From NCBI GenBank assembly GCA_041402005.1, contig JAWKTB010000008.1, positions 124,001-188,000 of the forward strand: 64,000 nucleotides of DNA, written 5' to 3'. Each line of letters opens with the position of its first letter. Position 1 is the first letter of the stretch. The notes under the pieces are model-generated. The model saw only the letters and a program-made list of their open reading frames with translations. It was not told where the DNA came from and searched no databases. The stretch is from JAJRXR01 sp041402005 (lineage in GTDB: Bacteria; Planctomycetota; Phycisphaerae; Phycisphaerales; UBA1924). Of the stretch, positions 17,240-25,801 are shown piece by piece. Made by a program: the position numbers and the translations under genes.

Positions 17240-17587
17240 CTAGATCGCGCCCCTCGGCTCGACCGCGTCTTCCACGCCCTGGCTCACCCGGCCCGCCGGG
17301 CCATGCTCCGTGAGCTGACCCTGGGCGAGCGGAACCTGACCGAGCTCGCCTCCCCCTTCGACATGTCCTTCCCGGCGGCCTCCAAGCACGTCCGCGTGCT
17401 GGAGGAGGCCGACCTCGTCCGCCGGCGCGTCGAGGGACGGTCGCACGTCTGCACCATCAACGCCGAGCCACTCAAAAACGTCTCGGACTGGACCAACGGG
17501 TTCCGCCGCTTCTGGGAGGAGCGCTTCGAGGCCCTGGATAACTACCTCGAGGAACTGCAGAAGAAGGAACGCCGCGATGACGCGTGA
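17234..17587 (+). CDS. ArsR-family transcriptional repressor
   Basis: Protein of 117 residues with a winged helix-turn-helix: LDRVFHALAHPARRAMLREL, then the helix pair LTELASPFDMSFPAASKHVRVLEEADLV and a wing at RRRVEGRSHVCTIN. No metal-binding ELCVCDL-type cysteines are present, which places it in the subgroup paired with SRPBCC proteins rather than the metal sensors. ATG 17234 lies inside the palindrome AACCATATGGTT; a longer frame from 17120 translates the operator and promoter and is rejected. The 3' end overlaps the SRPBCC gene by 11 bases. It most likely represses its own operon; the inducer is unknown. Confidence 0.9.
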   Translation: MVLDRAPRLDRVFHALAHPARRAMLRELTLGERNLTELASPFDMSFPAASKHVRVLEEADLVRRRVEGRSHVCTINAEPLKNVSDWTNGFRRFWEERFEALDNYLEELQKKERRDDA

Positions 17588-18599
17588 GCACCAGACCGAG
17601 ATGACCGCGCCGACCGACCGAGAGTTCGTGCTCATGCGCGAGTTCGACGTGCCGCGCGACCTGCTCTGGAAGGTCTGGACCGACCCCGCGCACCTCGCCA
17701 AGTGGTGGGGGCCCACCGGCTTCTCGACCACGACGCACTCCCAAGACCTGCGCGAGGGCGGCTCCTGGCGCTTCACCATGCACGGCCCCGACGGGCACGA
17801 TTACCCCAACCACATCCGGTACACCACGATCCGCGAGCCCGAACATCTCGCCTACGAGCATGTCGAGATGCCGGGCGACGAGCCCGCCTGCTTCCAGGCC
17901 GAGGGGTTGTTCGAGCAGATCGGTGACAACCCTCCAAGGACCCGCGTCACGTTCCGCATGATCTTCCCGACCGCCGAGGACCGCGAGCGGATCGTCAAGA
18001 CCTACGGCGCCGGCGACGGCGCGATCCAGACCTTCAACCGCCTCGCCGAGCACGTCAAGCGGCAAACTGGATCGGACGCCGACAAGCCGTTCGTGCTCAC
18101 GCGTTTCTTCGAGGCGCCCCGCCAACTCGTCTACGACGCCTGGACGCGTCAGGAGCACCTGGCCAAATGGTTCGGCCCCCCCGTCGTCACCCTCTCGCAC
18201 TGCACGCTCGACCTCCGCGTTGGCGGGACGTTCCACTACGAGATGAAGTTCCCCGGCGGCGATCACTGGGGACGCTGGGTCTTCCGCGAGATCTCGCCCC
18301 CCGAGCGCCTGGTCTTCACCTGCTGCTTCTCCGACGAGCACGGGGGCGTCGCGAGATCGTTCTTCGACCAGCGCTGGCCCCTCGAATGGCTCAACGTCGT
18401 CACCTTCGAGCCCCACGCCGGCCTCAAGAAGGGCACGGTGGTCCGCCTGGAGTCCTGGCCCGTCAACGCAAGCCAGGGCGAGCGCGACACGTTCCGTGCC
18501 GGGCATGACTCGATGACCCAGGGCTGGGGCGGCACGCTCGACAAGCTCGATGCCTTCCTCGCGGGGCGTCTTCCCTCCTCCGCCGCACGCTCCGGCTGA
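17577..18599 (+). CDS. Tandem SRPBCC (AHSA1-type) domain protein
   Basis: Protein of 340 residues made of two START-like/AHSA1 domains in one chain. Domain 1 (about 15-160) has FVLMREFDVPRDLLWKVWTD, HLAKWWGPTGF and LREGGSWRFTMHGPDG. Domain 2 (about 170-330) repeats the plan with FVLTRFFEAPRQLVYDAWT, HLAKWFGPP and LRVGGTFHYEMKFPGG. In most genomes these domains are separate small proteins encoded after an ArsR gene, so the fusion, or a duplication with fusion, is notable. The fold makes a hydrophobic cavity for a small ligand, but no reaction can be assigned. It overlaps the arsR-type gene and should be under its control. Confidence 0.88.
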   Translation: MTREHQTEMTAPTDREFVLMREFDVPRDLLWKVWTDPAHLAKWWGPTGFSTTTHSQDLREGGSWRFTMHGPDGHDYPNHIRYTTIREPEHLAYEHVEMPGDEPACFQAEGLFEQIGDNPPRTRVTFRMIFPTAEDRERIVKTYGAGDGAIQTFNRLAEHVKRQTGSDADKPFVLTRFFEAPRQLVYDAWTRQEHLAKWFGPPVVTLSHCTLDLRVGGTFHYEMKFPGGDHWGRWVFREISPPERLVFTCCFSDEHGGVARSFFDQRWPLEWLNVVTFEPHAGLKKGTVVRLESWPVNASQGERDTFRAGHDSMTQGWGGTLDKLDAFLAGRLPSSAARSG

Positions 18600-18689
18600 C
18601 CGACTGGATTGACCGCTCAGGCCCGAGAACGCCGATCTCGCCTGGCGGGCGGATACGCCCGCGCCCGGCGTGCGAACAATGAACCGGCC

Positions 18690-19280
18690 ATGATCCCCTT
18701 CTTCCTCGGCTGCGCCCTGATGGTCTGGATCCCCGCGGCTCGTTTCCGCCGCCGGCTCCTGGGCGTCGGCATCGTCGTCCTCGGCGCCGCCATTCTCATC
18801 GCGATCGCCCTGGCCCACTACCAGCTCCGCCTCCTCCGCCCCACCTGGTACATCCAGGGCATGCAGGTCATCCTCTACCCCTACACCGCCATGGTCGTCG
18901 CGGTCGGCGCGTTCATCGTCTCGATCCCCAACTACCGACGCGGGCGTTGTCCGCACTGCGCCAAGCCGCTCGACCCCGACGCGGACGAGCCCAGATGCCG
19001 CGCGTGCAAGCGCTCGCTCATTCCCGTCAGGTGCCCCAACTGCCACTACGACCTGCGTGGGCACGAGGAATGCCACGACCGCTGCCCGGAGTGCGCGTTC
19101 AGCTTCATCGCCCAGGCGATGCCGCCACGATCGCGCCGCTCACGTCACCGTCATCGCCCGCACGAGGTCTCCACGGCTTTGCCCGCCGCTCTCGCCACCG
19201 CCGGCGTCGGCCTAGCCCCGCGCGAGGCGCCATACCGCCCCGCAGGCCAGGATCAGCAGTGGCAGGGCGCCGATCAGTGA
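18690..19280 (+). CDS. Membrane protein with two zinc ribbons
   Basis: Protein of 196 residues from ATG 18690; a TTG at 18609 would add 27 basic residues. Three hydrophobic segments come first (IPFFLGCALMVWIPAA, LLGVGIVVLGAAILIAIALA and VILYPYTAMVVAVGAFIVSI), then two zinc-ribbon-like units: CPHC-x12-CRAC (about 92-111) and CPNC-x13-CPEC (about 120-140), and a basic tail. The second unit (CHYDLRG ... CPEC) is the style seen on many planctomycete membrane proteins, including three at 25.8-28.2 kb. The last 69 bases overlap the 3' end of the convergent GldG-like gene, so the true C-terminus could be affected by either frame. Function unknown. Confidence 0.6.
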   Translation: MIPFFLGCALMVWIPAARFRRRLLGVGIVVLGAAILIAIALAHYQLRLLRPTWYIQGMQVILYPYTAMVVAVGAFIVSIPNYRRGRCPHCAKPLDPDADEPRCRACKRSLIPVRCPNCHYDLRGHEECHDRCPECAFSFIAQAMPPRSRRSRHRHRPHEVSTALPAALATAGVGLAPREAPYRPAGQDQQWQGADQ

Positions 19281-21326
19281 CCACGCGATCACGCGAAGGC
19301 TCCCCGCCTCCATGGGCCTGACCATCGCGATCTGGCTCGTCGCCGCGCTCTTGGCGACCAACTCGTCCCGTCCCGCGAGCCAGAAGACCGACGCCTCCAG
19401 CAGCTCGAAGTTCCCGGGCTGGTACACCCGCCCGTCCACCTGCTGAGGATTCTGCGCCACCGCCGACAGCAGCCACCCGTTCGAGCCCACGACGACGACC
19501 CGCTGCGTCCGCCCCCCTCCCTCCGGCGTCCGCTCCACCGCCGCCGCGACGACGTAGTTCTCCGCGATCAGATCCTGACCCTCGTCGCGCGTCGGCCCCT
19601 CGCCCATGTACCGGCGCAGCTCAGGGTCCGTCTGCCACAGCCTCAGCCACTGGCTCTCCCCCCAGACCGCCTCGGACCCCGACTCGGTCAGCACCGCCTT
19701 GGCATCGCCCGACAGCTCGAGGGGGATCGCCCAGGGCAGACGGACCGTCAAGTTCTCAATCGCTTGACCGACCGGGGTCTTCGACCCCGACGCGACGACT
19801 GCGATCTCGGGGAGCACCGCCGCCGCCCGCCCCTGCATGACGCGTTTGAGCAGAGGGCGCCCGGAGCGCGCCTTGATGCCGAGCGAGCCCAGCGCCCTCG
19901 CAGTCGGGTCCTCCTCGCCGAACCCTGGGAAGACGGACGGGTTCAGGCAGACCAGCGCCGACTCGCCCGACTGGATGATCTGGTCGATCGCGCCGCCCAG
20001 GGCCTGCGCCCGCTTGGCGCCCCCCAGGCTGTCGTTCGCGTTCGACGCGACGGCGCTGTTCGTGTTGACGATCAGCCAGACGATCGGGCGGTCCCCCTTG
20101 GGGTCGAGGTCGAGCAGGTCCGGCGGCTCCGAATCGACCGCCGTCGCCCACTCGGCCAGATCAATCCCCCGCATCGAAAGTCGCTCGAACGCCGCCGCCA
20201 GCGCCCCGCTCTGGACGATCCCCGCCGACGGCTCGCCATGCGTGACGACCACGATCGGGCGCACGGGGCTGGCCAGCGACCCAATCGCGGTCGCGACCTG
20301 CTCCTCGGTGCGTCTCGCCATCTCCGCCGCCGCGGACACACCCAGCGCCTCGAACGCCGCGACGCTCGTCGGCAGGATCTGGTCAAGGTCCACCGCCGTC
20401 ACGCCCTTGTCCGACGGCCCGATCACGAGCAGCGCCTGCGACCGCTCGAGCGCCCCCGCGACGCGGACGACGTCCGGACGCTGCAGCCTCGACAGCCCGT
20501 CGGCGAGCACCGCCCAGCGATCACGCCGCTCCTGCATCGGGCGGATCAGGGATCGGGCCCGGTCCCGCGCCTCCCGGGGCATCGCCTCCGCGTCCGCGAA
20601 CGCCCGCAGCTGCGTCCCCAGCGCGTCGTGCTGCTGCACGAGCGCCTCCAAGGACGCCGCCACCGCGTCGCCGACGTTCTTCGTGTCCGCGACGCCCGCC
20701 GCCCCCTCGGGCGATTCGAGCATCTTCCGGAGCTGGGGCGCTTTGTCGCGCAGCTCCTTGGCCGCGAACCGAGCGACCCCCGCCTGCTGCTCGAAGAACG
20801 CCCGGTTCGTCTGCGCCCCGACCGCGTCCGCGCCGATCGCCTCGCGCACGTCCGTCAGACGGGCCGCCAGCTCATCGAGCGCGTCCTCTGCCCCCTCCAG
20901 CTCCGTAATCGCCTCAGCGAGCAGCGCCGTCTGCGTCGAGATCTCCCCCGCGTCTCGATCACGCAGGCGGTCGCCCAGTGCCCGGAGCTGCTCCGCGCCC
21001 GCCGTCGTCGAGACGTCGATCCGCGTCAGCTTCACGTGCTCCGACCGCCTGGCGAACTCCTCGAGCACGTCGTCCACCCGGTCCGCGACGCCCCGGGGTA
21101 CGCCCGCCCGATCGAACGCCGCGACGATCTCGTACTCCCCGTCGAGCCCGCTCAGGATGCTCCGGGTCCGGGGTGACAGGTGCTGCGCGCCTGTGACGGT
21201 CACGTCCAGGCGAGCCGGGCGCTCGCCCGCCAAGAGCGCCACCAGCATCATCGACGCCCCGGTCGCGAGCACGTACACGACCAGCAGCAGCCCGTTCCAC
21301 GCCCGTCGGGTGTTCGCCGAGGCCAT
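19212..21326 (-). CDS. GldG-like auxiliary protein of an ABC exporter
   Basis: Protein of 704 residues. One transmembrane helix near the N-terminus (GLLLVVYVLATGASMMLVALLAG) and one at the C-terminus (IGALPLLILACGAVWRLA) hold a large extracytoplasmic part. Within it, VTVTGAQHLSPRTRSILSGL begins the Gldg/IFT52-like region, followed by a ~150-residue coiled-coil insertion (about 110-260) and a Rossmann-like core (ALLVIGPSDKGVTAVDLDQI). GldG works with GldF and GldA in gliding and secretion in Bacteroidetes; homologues elsewhere have no fixed role. ATG 21326 is preceded by AGGAGG and shares one base with the permease stop, showing an operon. Confidence 0.85.
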   Translation of the reverse strand: MASANTRRAWNGLLLVVYVLATGASMMLVALLAGERPARLDVTVTGAQHLSPRTRSILSGLDGEYEIVAAFDRAGVPRGVADRVDDVLEEFARRSEHVKLTRIDVSTTAGAEQLRALGDRLRDRDAGEISTQTALLAEAITELEGAEDALDELAARLTDVREAIGADAVGAQTNRAFFEQQAGVARFAAKELRDKAPQLRKMLESPEGAAGVADTKNVGDAVAASLEALVQQHDALGTQLRAFADAEAMPREARDRARSLIRPMQERRDRWAVLADGLSRLQRPDVVRVAGALERSQALLVIGPSDKGVTAVDLDQILPTSVAAFEALGVSAAAEMARRTEEQVATAIGSLASPVRPIVVVTHGEPSAGIVQSGALAAAFERLSMRGIDLAEWATAVDSEPPDLLDLDPKGDRPIVWLIVNTNSAVASNANDSLGGAKRAQALGGAIDQIIQSGESALVCLNPSVFPGFGEEDPTARALGSLGIKARSGRPLLKRVMQGRAAAVLPEIAVVASGSKTPVGQAIENLTVRLPWAIPLELSGDAKAVLTESGSEAVWGESQWLRLWQTDPELRRYMGEGPTRDEGQDLIAENYVVAAAVERTPEGGGRTQRVVVVGSNGWLLSAVAQNPQQVDGRVYQPGNFELLEASVFWLAGRDELVAKSAATSQIAMVRPMEAGSLRVIAWSLIGALPLLILACGAVWRLARG

Positions 21327-22054
21327 CAGCGCCACCTCCTCGACTGGAGCGCCGCCGTCGCGAGCAGCACGAACCACGCGCTGCCTGCCAGGAAGAACGC
21401 GACCGCCCCCGTGTCGATCACCCCCTTGGCCATGTCCCGCGCCCGCGCCTGCACACTCAACGCTGCTAGCGCCCGAGCCATCCACTGGGGCGTCGCCTCC
21501 GCCTGTGAGACCGTCCCCGTCAGCACCATCATCAGCACCAGAAACATCAGCGCCCCGAGGAACGCCAGCGTCTGGCTCGACGTCAGTGCCGACGCGAGCA
21601 ACCCCACCGCCAGGTACAGCATCCCGACGAGCATCAGGCTCAGATACCCCGCGATCACCGGCCCGGGGTCCGGCTTCGGATCGCTCACTCCCCACAGCAC
21701 GATCGGGAGCACCAGCGTCGGCACGAGCATCAGACCCAGGAACAGCACACCCCCCAGGTACTTGCCCCAGACCACCGCCGCGTCCGAGATCGGCGCCGTC
21801 CGCAGGGGCTCGATCGTCCCCGATCGCAGCTCCTCGGACAGCAGCCGCATCGAGACCGCCGGCGCCACCCCCAGCATCAGCCACGAGGCGCTCGCGAAGA
21901 AGTACCGCATCGTGGCCGGCTGCCCGGGCGTCAGCGTCCCGTTCACGAACAGCACCGCGCTCAAGAACGCGAACAGCGCGATCACCACCCACCCCACGGG
22001 CAGCCGCAAGAGCGACCCCATCTCCCGCGTCGCGATTGCCCACGCGCCCCTCAC
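21326..22054 (-). CDS. ABC-2 type (GldF-like) permease
   Basis: Protein of 242 residues with six membrane helices. It begins MRGAWAIATREMGSLLRLPVGW, the usual amphipathic start of ABC-2 permeases, and has the conserved coupling-helix region LLSEELRSGTIEPLRTAPIS between helices 2 and 3. The next segments are GKYLGGVLFLGLMLVPTLVL, AGYLSLMLVGMLYLAVGLLA and ALMFLVLMMVLTG. It overlaps the ATPase gene upstream by 4 bases and the GldG-like gene downstream by 1 base. Together the three should form one exporter. The cargo is not evident. Confidence 0.9.
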   Translation of the reverse strand: MRGAWAIATREMGSLLRLPVGWVVIALFAFLSAVLFVNGTLTPGQPATMRYFFASASWLMLGVAPAVSMRLLSEELRSGTIEPLRTAPISDAAVVWGKYLGGVLFLGLMLVPTLVLPIVLWGVSDPKPDPGPVIAGYLSLMLVGMLYLAVGLLASALTSSQTLAFLGALMFLVLMMVLTGTVSQAEATPQWMARALAALSVQARARDMAKGVIDTGAVAFFLAGSAWFVLLATAALQSRRWR

Positions 22055-23028
22055 GCGTTCCCTCCCCCGCCCGACTCGACGACGCGGACGAAGACCTCCT
22101 CGAGCGTCTCCCGCTCGGGTCGCAGCTCACGCACGAACAGCCCCGCGTCCGCCGCCGCGCCCGCGAGCGCCTCGCGCAGATCCCCCGCCCCGGGCTCGCC
22201 CTCGACGCGCAGCCTCGTCCACCCGCCCGCCGCGTCGGAGGGCTGCTCACCCGTCGCTTCGATCCGTGCGACCCCCGCGATGCCACTCAGGCGCCCGATC
22301 GTGTACCCCGCGCCCGCGCTCGGGTTGGAGCGCACCTCCATCGCGTACCGCCGCGGCGCCCCGCCCGCGCCCGTCAACGACTCGGGCGTCCCGTCCGCAC
22401 AGATCCGCCCGCCCGCCATGATGATGACGCGGTCGCATGTCCGCTCGATCTCAGGCAGGATGTGCGAGCACAGCAGCATCGTGCGCTCCGCCGCCAGCTC
22501 GCGGATCAGCGTCCGCGCCTCGCGAATCTGGTTCGGGTCGAGCCCGTTGGTCGGCTCGTCGAGGATCAGCACCGGCGGGTCGTGCAGCAGCGCCGCCGCC
22601 AGGCCCACCCGCTGTCGGTAGCCCTTCGACAGCGCCCCGATGCGGCGCGAGGCCAGCTCCCCGACCCGGCAGCGTTCCAGAACCTCCTCGACCGCCCGCG
22701 TGCGCCTCCGGCGTTCGAGCGAGAAAAGTTTTCCGCGATGGTCCAGGTACGCCCGCGCCGTCATTTCCGGATACAGCGGCGCCGACTCTGGCAGGTACCC
22801 CACGAGGCGCCTGGCCCGCATCGCCTCGCGCCTCGTGTCGTACCCGGCGATCGAGACATCCCCCCGATCCGCGGGCAAATACCCTGTGATGATGCGGATG
22901 GTGGTGGTCTTGCCCGCGCCGTTGGGCCCGAGCAGACCGGCGATCTGGCCCGCCGCCAGCTCCAGGCTCACCCCCCGGACTGCGCGGACCTTCCCGAAAG
23001 ACTTGGCGATTTCTCGGACGATGATCAC
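22051..23028 (-). CDS. ABC exporter ATP-binding protein (GldA-like)
   Basis: Protein of 325 residues. Walker A GPNGAGKTT is at 34-42, signature LSKGYRQRVGLAAAL near 133-147, Walker B with DEPTNGLDP near 155-165 and the H-loop in CSHILPEIE. The C-terminal ~90 residues are an extra domain after the nucleotide-binding core, as in GldA/CcmA-like subunits. The GTG at 23028 gives the conserved IIVREIAKSFG start; there is no Shine-Dalgarno site, and TATTGT lies 8 bases before it. It overlaps the permease by 4 bases. The gene diverges from the PAS-GAF-receiver gene over a ~106-base spacer. Confidence 0.9.
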   Translation of the reverse strand: MIIVREIAKSFGKVRAVRGVSLELAAGQIAGLLGPNGAGKTTTIRIITGYLPADRGDVSIAGYDTRREAMRARRLVGYLPESAPLYPEMTARAYLDHRGKLFSLERRRRTRAVEEVLERCRVGELASRRIGALSKGYRQRVGLAAALLHDPPVLILDEPTNGLDPNQIREARTLIRELAAERTMLLCSHILPEIERTCDRVIIMAGGRICADGTPESLTGAGGAPRRYAMEVRSNPSAGAGYTIGRLSGIAGVARIEATGEQPSDAAGGWTRLRVEGEPGAGDLREALAGAAADAGLFVRELRPERETLEEVFVRVVESGGGGNA

Positions 23029-23126
23029 CGGGGCACACAATACCCGGCGGATCCATGCCGATACGGGTTGCGAAGGGATGTGTATCTCCCCCCGGGCTTT
23101 CCCCGGAGCAGGCCGTCGGCCGGAGC

Positions 23127-23168
23127 TAGACTCCATGAATGAGCGCAAAGGGCGCCCGGCGACGATGA
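23127..23168 (+). promoter_or_regulatory. Candidate promoter and 9-codon leader ORF
   Basis: TAGACT at 23127-23132 stands 6 bases before an ATG at 23139, which opens a 9-codon frame (MSAKGARRR, stop TGA at 23166-23168). That stop overlaps an in-frame ATG of the main gene (23165) as ATGA. This would make a leaderless short ORF coupled to the main gene. It competes with the simpler reading that the main gene starts at 23135 using GGAG at 23122-23125. Confidence 0.3.
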
Positions 23169-24844
23169 CTCGCCCCCGTCCCAGGCTCCTTCTCGTGAAC
23201 GGGACGCCGGCCGACGTCGAGCGTCTCAGGGCCCGCTTGGGTGAGGGGTATCGGATCGAACTGGCCCCGGAGGCCGGCTCGCCCGACAGTCTCGACCTCG
23301 CCGACGCGAACCACGCCCGAACCCTGCTCCGGTGCCTCTCGGAAGGAATCTGCCTCGGCTCGCCCGAGGGCAAGATCCTCTGGTCGAACGAGTTCTTCCG
23401 CGCCCTGCCCGAGTCGTGCCGTCGTCGCGTCGAGGGGCTCTGCCGCGAGGCCGCGACGCACCTGTCCACGTGCCTCGCCCAGGGGCTCGAGTCCGACGGC
23501 TCGCTCGCCTGCAAGTTCGAGGTCCGCTGCCAGGACACCGACCGCGACTTCGACGTCTTCGTCACGCCCGTCTCCGAGGCGGACGAGAAGGTCCCCGCGC
23601 GTCGCAGGCTGACGGGCGTCGCCGTCATCGTCCGCGACGTCACCGAGATCCGGCGCGCCCAGCGCAAGATGGACGCGATCGACCGTGCTGGGTACGAGCT
23701 CGTCCGCCTCGACACCGATCAGCTCAAGAAGCTGAACGCCTACGAGCGCCTCCAGCTGCTCGAGGAGAAGATCGTCACCTCGACGCGCCAGACGCTGCAC
23801 TACGACCACTTCGCTGTCTTCCTGATCGACGAGCGCCGTCGCAAGCTCGAGCTGATCGTCTCCGAGGGCCTGCCCGAGGAGATCCAGGACCTCGATCTCT
23901 ACATCGAGTCCGAGGGCTCGGGCATCTCGGGCTACGTCGCCAAGACCGGCGCCAGCTACATCTGCCACGACGCGACCACCGACGAGCGCTTCCTCCCCGG
24001 ACTCAGTGGCGCCCGGTCCAGCCTGACCGTCCCCCTGCGCCTGCAGGACAAGGTCATCGGCGTCATGGACATCGAGTCCGCCAAGCCCCACGCCTTCACC
24101 GATGAGGACCGCCAGTTCGTCGAGATCTTCGCCCGCCACATCGCCCTGGCCCTGCACCTGCTCGACCTGCTGGTCGCCGAGCGTTCGACCACGAACCTCG
24201 ACGTCTCCGGGCGCTTCGAGGGCGAGCTGAGTGACCCGCTCGAGGACATCGCCTCCGAGGTGGACTGGCTCCGCGCCACCGCCCACGACCCCGAAGCCTC
24301 CGAGCACATCGCCCAGATCATGTCGGACGTCGAGTCGATCCGCCGACGGATGCGCGACGTCGCCAGCGGCCCCCAGACGCTCCTCGGCGTGGACCGCGCG
24401 ATGCTCCAGCGCGAGCAGGACCCGGCTCTCACGGGCAAGCGCGTCCTCGTCGCCGACGACGCCGCCAAGGTCCGCAAGGTCATCGGCGAGATCCTCGCCC
24501 ACCGCGGCGCGAGCGTGGAGGTCGTCGAGCGGGGCGCCGATGCGATCGCCGCTCTCCAGCGAGCCATCGATGGGAGCGAGCCCCCCTTCGACCTCATCAT
24601 CTCCGACATCCAGATGCCCGACCGCAACGGGTACGAGGTCTTCAGCGCCGCCCGACGCCTCGTGCCCACCGCCCGCGTCATCCTGATGACCGGCTTCGGC
24701 TACGACCCGCACCACTCGATCGTCCGCGCCAGCCAGGAGGGCCTCCAGAGCGTCCTCTTCAAGCCCTTCGAGATCGAGGCCCTGGTCTCCCAGGTCCGCA
24801 AGGCCCTGACGGAGTCCGCCGAGAAGCCCAAGAAGGGCGAGTAG
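23135..24844 (+). CDS. PAS-GAF-receiver signalling protein
   Basis: Protein of 569 residues. Order: a short strand-helix unit (RPRLLLVNGTPADVERLRARL), a PAS domain (about 65-180: LLRCLSEGICLGSPEGKILWSNEFF), a GAF domain (about 220-360: YDHFAVFLIDERRRKLELI ... LTVPLRLQDKVIGVMDIES), a helical segment that looks like a decayed dimerisation domain without an H-box, and a receiver (about 440-565) with Asp 491 in SDIQMPD, a DD pair in VLVADDAAK and Lys in LFKPFE. No kinase ATPase domain and no DNA-binding domain are present, so output is probably through protein contact. ATG 23135 has GGAG 9 bases upstream; ATG 23165 is the alternative. Confidence 0.82.
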   Translation: MNERKGRPATMTRPRPRLLLVNGTPADVERLRARLGEGYRIELAPEAGSPDSLDLADANHARTLLRCLSEGICLGSPEGKILWSNEFFRALPESCRRRVEGLCREAATHLSTCLAQGLESDGSLACKFEVRCQDTDRDFDVFVTPVSEADEKVPARRRLTGVAVIVRDVTEIRRAQRKMDAIDRAGYELVRLDTDQLKKLNAYERLQLLEEKIVTSTRQTLHYDHFAVFLIDERRRKLELIVSEGLPEEIQDLDLYIESEGSGISGYVAKTGASYICHDATTDERFLPGLSGARSSLTVPLRLQDKVIGVMDIESAKPHAFTDEDRQFVEIFARHIALALHLLDLLVAERSTTNLDVSGRFEGELSDPLEDIASEVDWLRATAHDPEASEHIAQIMSDVESIRRRMRDVASGPQTLLGVDRAMLQREQDPALTGKRVLVADDAAKVRKVIGEILAHRGASVEVVERGADAIAALQRAIDGSEPPFDLIISDIQMPDRNGYEVFSAARRLVPTARVILMTGFGYDPHHSIVRASQEGLQSVLFKPFEIEALVSQVRKALTESAEKPKKGE

Positions 24845-24853
24845 ATCCGCCGG

Positions 24854-25801
24854 TCAAGAGACCGCGATCCCTGACCGCCCGGCTCGGGACGCACGCACCA
24901 CCCGCTCCAGCCCCTCCTGGTCCTTGCGGATCTCGACGTTCGTCAGCTCGCCGACGCTCTCCGCGATCCGCGCCGCCTCTCGAGCCCGCGACGCCGCGAC
25001 CTCGACGAGGACGAGCCCGCCGGGGCGCACCAGACGCGCCCCCTTCTCGAGGAGCGGCCGTACGAGGTCCAGCCCATCCACCCCAGCCCGCAGCGCGATC
25101 TCCGGCTCGTGCTCGCGCACATTCGCCTCGACCGCCTCCCACTCGTCGTCCGGGATGTAGGGCGGGTTCGCCACCAGGTAGTGCAGGCTCCCCGCCCCCC
25201 GCGTCGCCGGGTGCTCGCTCAGTGGCGCGAGCAGATCTCCCTCCAGAAAATCGATCCGTCCCTCGACGCCGTGCCGCGCCGCGTTCGTGCGCGCAAGCTC
25301 CAACGCCCCCGGCGAGATGTCCGTCGCGACCAGCCGCGCCCCGGGGAGCTGCTTGGCCAGCGCGATCGCGATCGCGCCCGACCCCGTGCAGACGTCCGCG
25401 ATCAGGATCCCATCCCCGTCGCGGTGCCCGCCGAAGCCCGGCGTCGACCGCGAGTGATCGATCACCGCCTCGACGATCACCTGCGTGCACTGACGCGGGA
25501 TCAGCACCCGCTTGTCCACCTCGAGCGCCATCCCGAAGAACCACGCCTCGCCGACGAGGTACTGGATCGGCTCGTGCGCCAGCGCCCGCTTGACGAGCCC
25601 CCGGAGCTGGTCGCGCTCCAGCGGACTGGCCGGTCGATCGGGGTCCATGTACAGCTTGAGGCGCTCGCACCCCAGCACGTGCGCGACGAGCATCTCGGCG
25701 CACAAACGGGGCGAGTCGATCCCCTTCTCGGTCAGCGCCCCGCCGATCCAGTTCAGCAGGCGGCGCGTCGTCCAGGCCTCGGCTCTGGGCTTCGTGGTCA
25801 C
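24854..25801 (-). CDS. prmC: Peptide chain release factor N5-glutamine methyltransferase
   Basis: Protein of 315 residues that methylates the GGQ glutamine of release factors. The N-terminal helical domain (ARRLLNWIGGALTEKGIDSP-like region, 10-90) is followed by the catalytic core: IPRQCTQVIVEAVI, SAM motif DVCTGSGAIAIALAK, and the diagnostic NPPY in LVANPPYIPDDEW. GTG 25801 overlaps the upstream stop as GTGA, which fixes the start. Unlike the common arrangement it is not next to prfA; it closes a minus-strand series of membrane-protein genes. The C-terminal ~25 residues (ERVVRASRAGRSGIAVS) end normally for the family. Confidence 0.92.
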   Translation of the reverse strand: MTTKPRAEAWTTRRLLNWIGGALTEKGIDSPRLCAEMLVAHVLGCERLKLYMDPDRPASPLERDQLRGLVKRALAHEPIQYLVGEAWFFGMALEVDKRVLIPRQCTQVIVEAVIDHSRSTPGFGGHRDGDGILIADVCTGSGAIAIALAKQLPGARLVATDISPGALELARTNAARHGVEGRIDFLEGDLLAPLSEHPATRGAGSLHYLVANPPYIPDDEWEAVEANVREHEPEIALRAGVDGLDLVRPLLEKGARLVRPGGLVLVEVAASRAREAARIAESVGELTNVEIRKDQEGLERVVRASRAGRSGIAVS

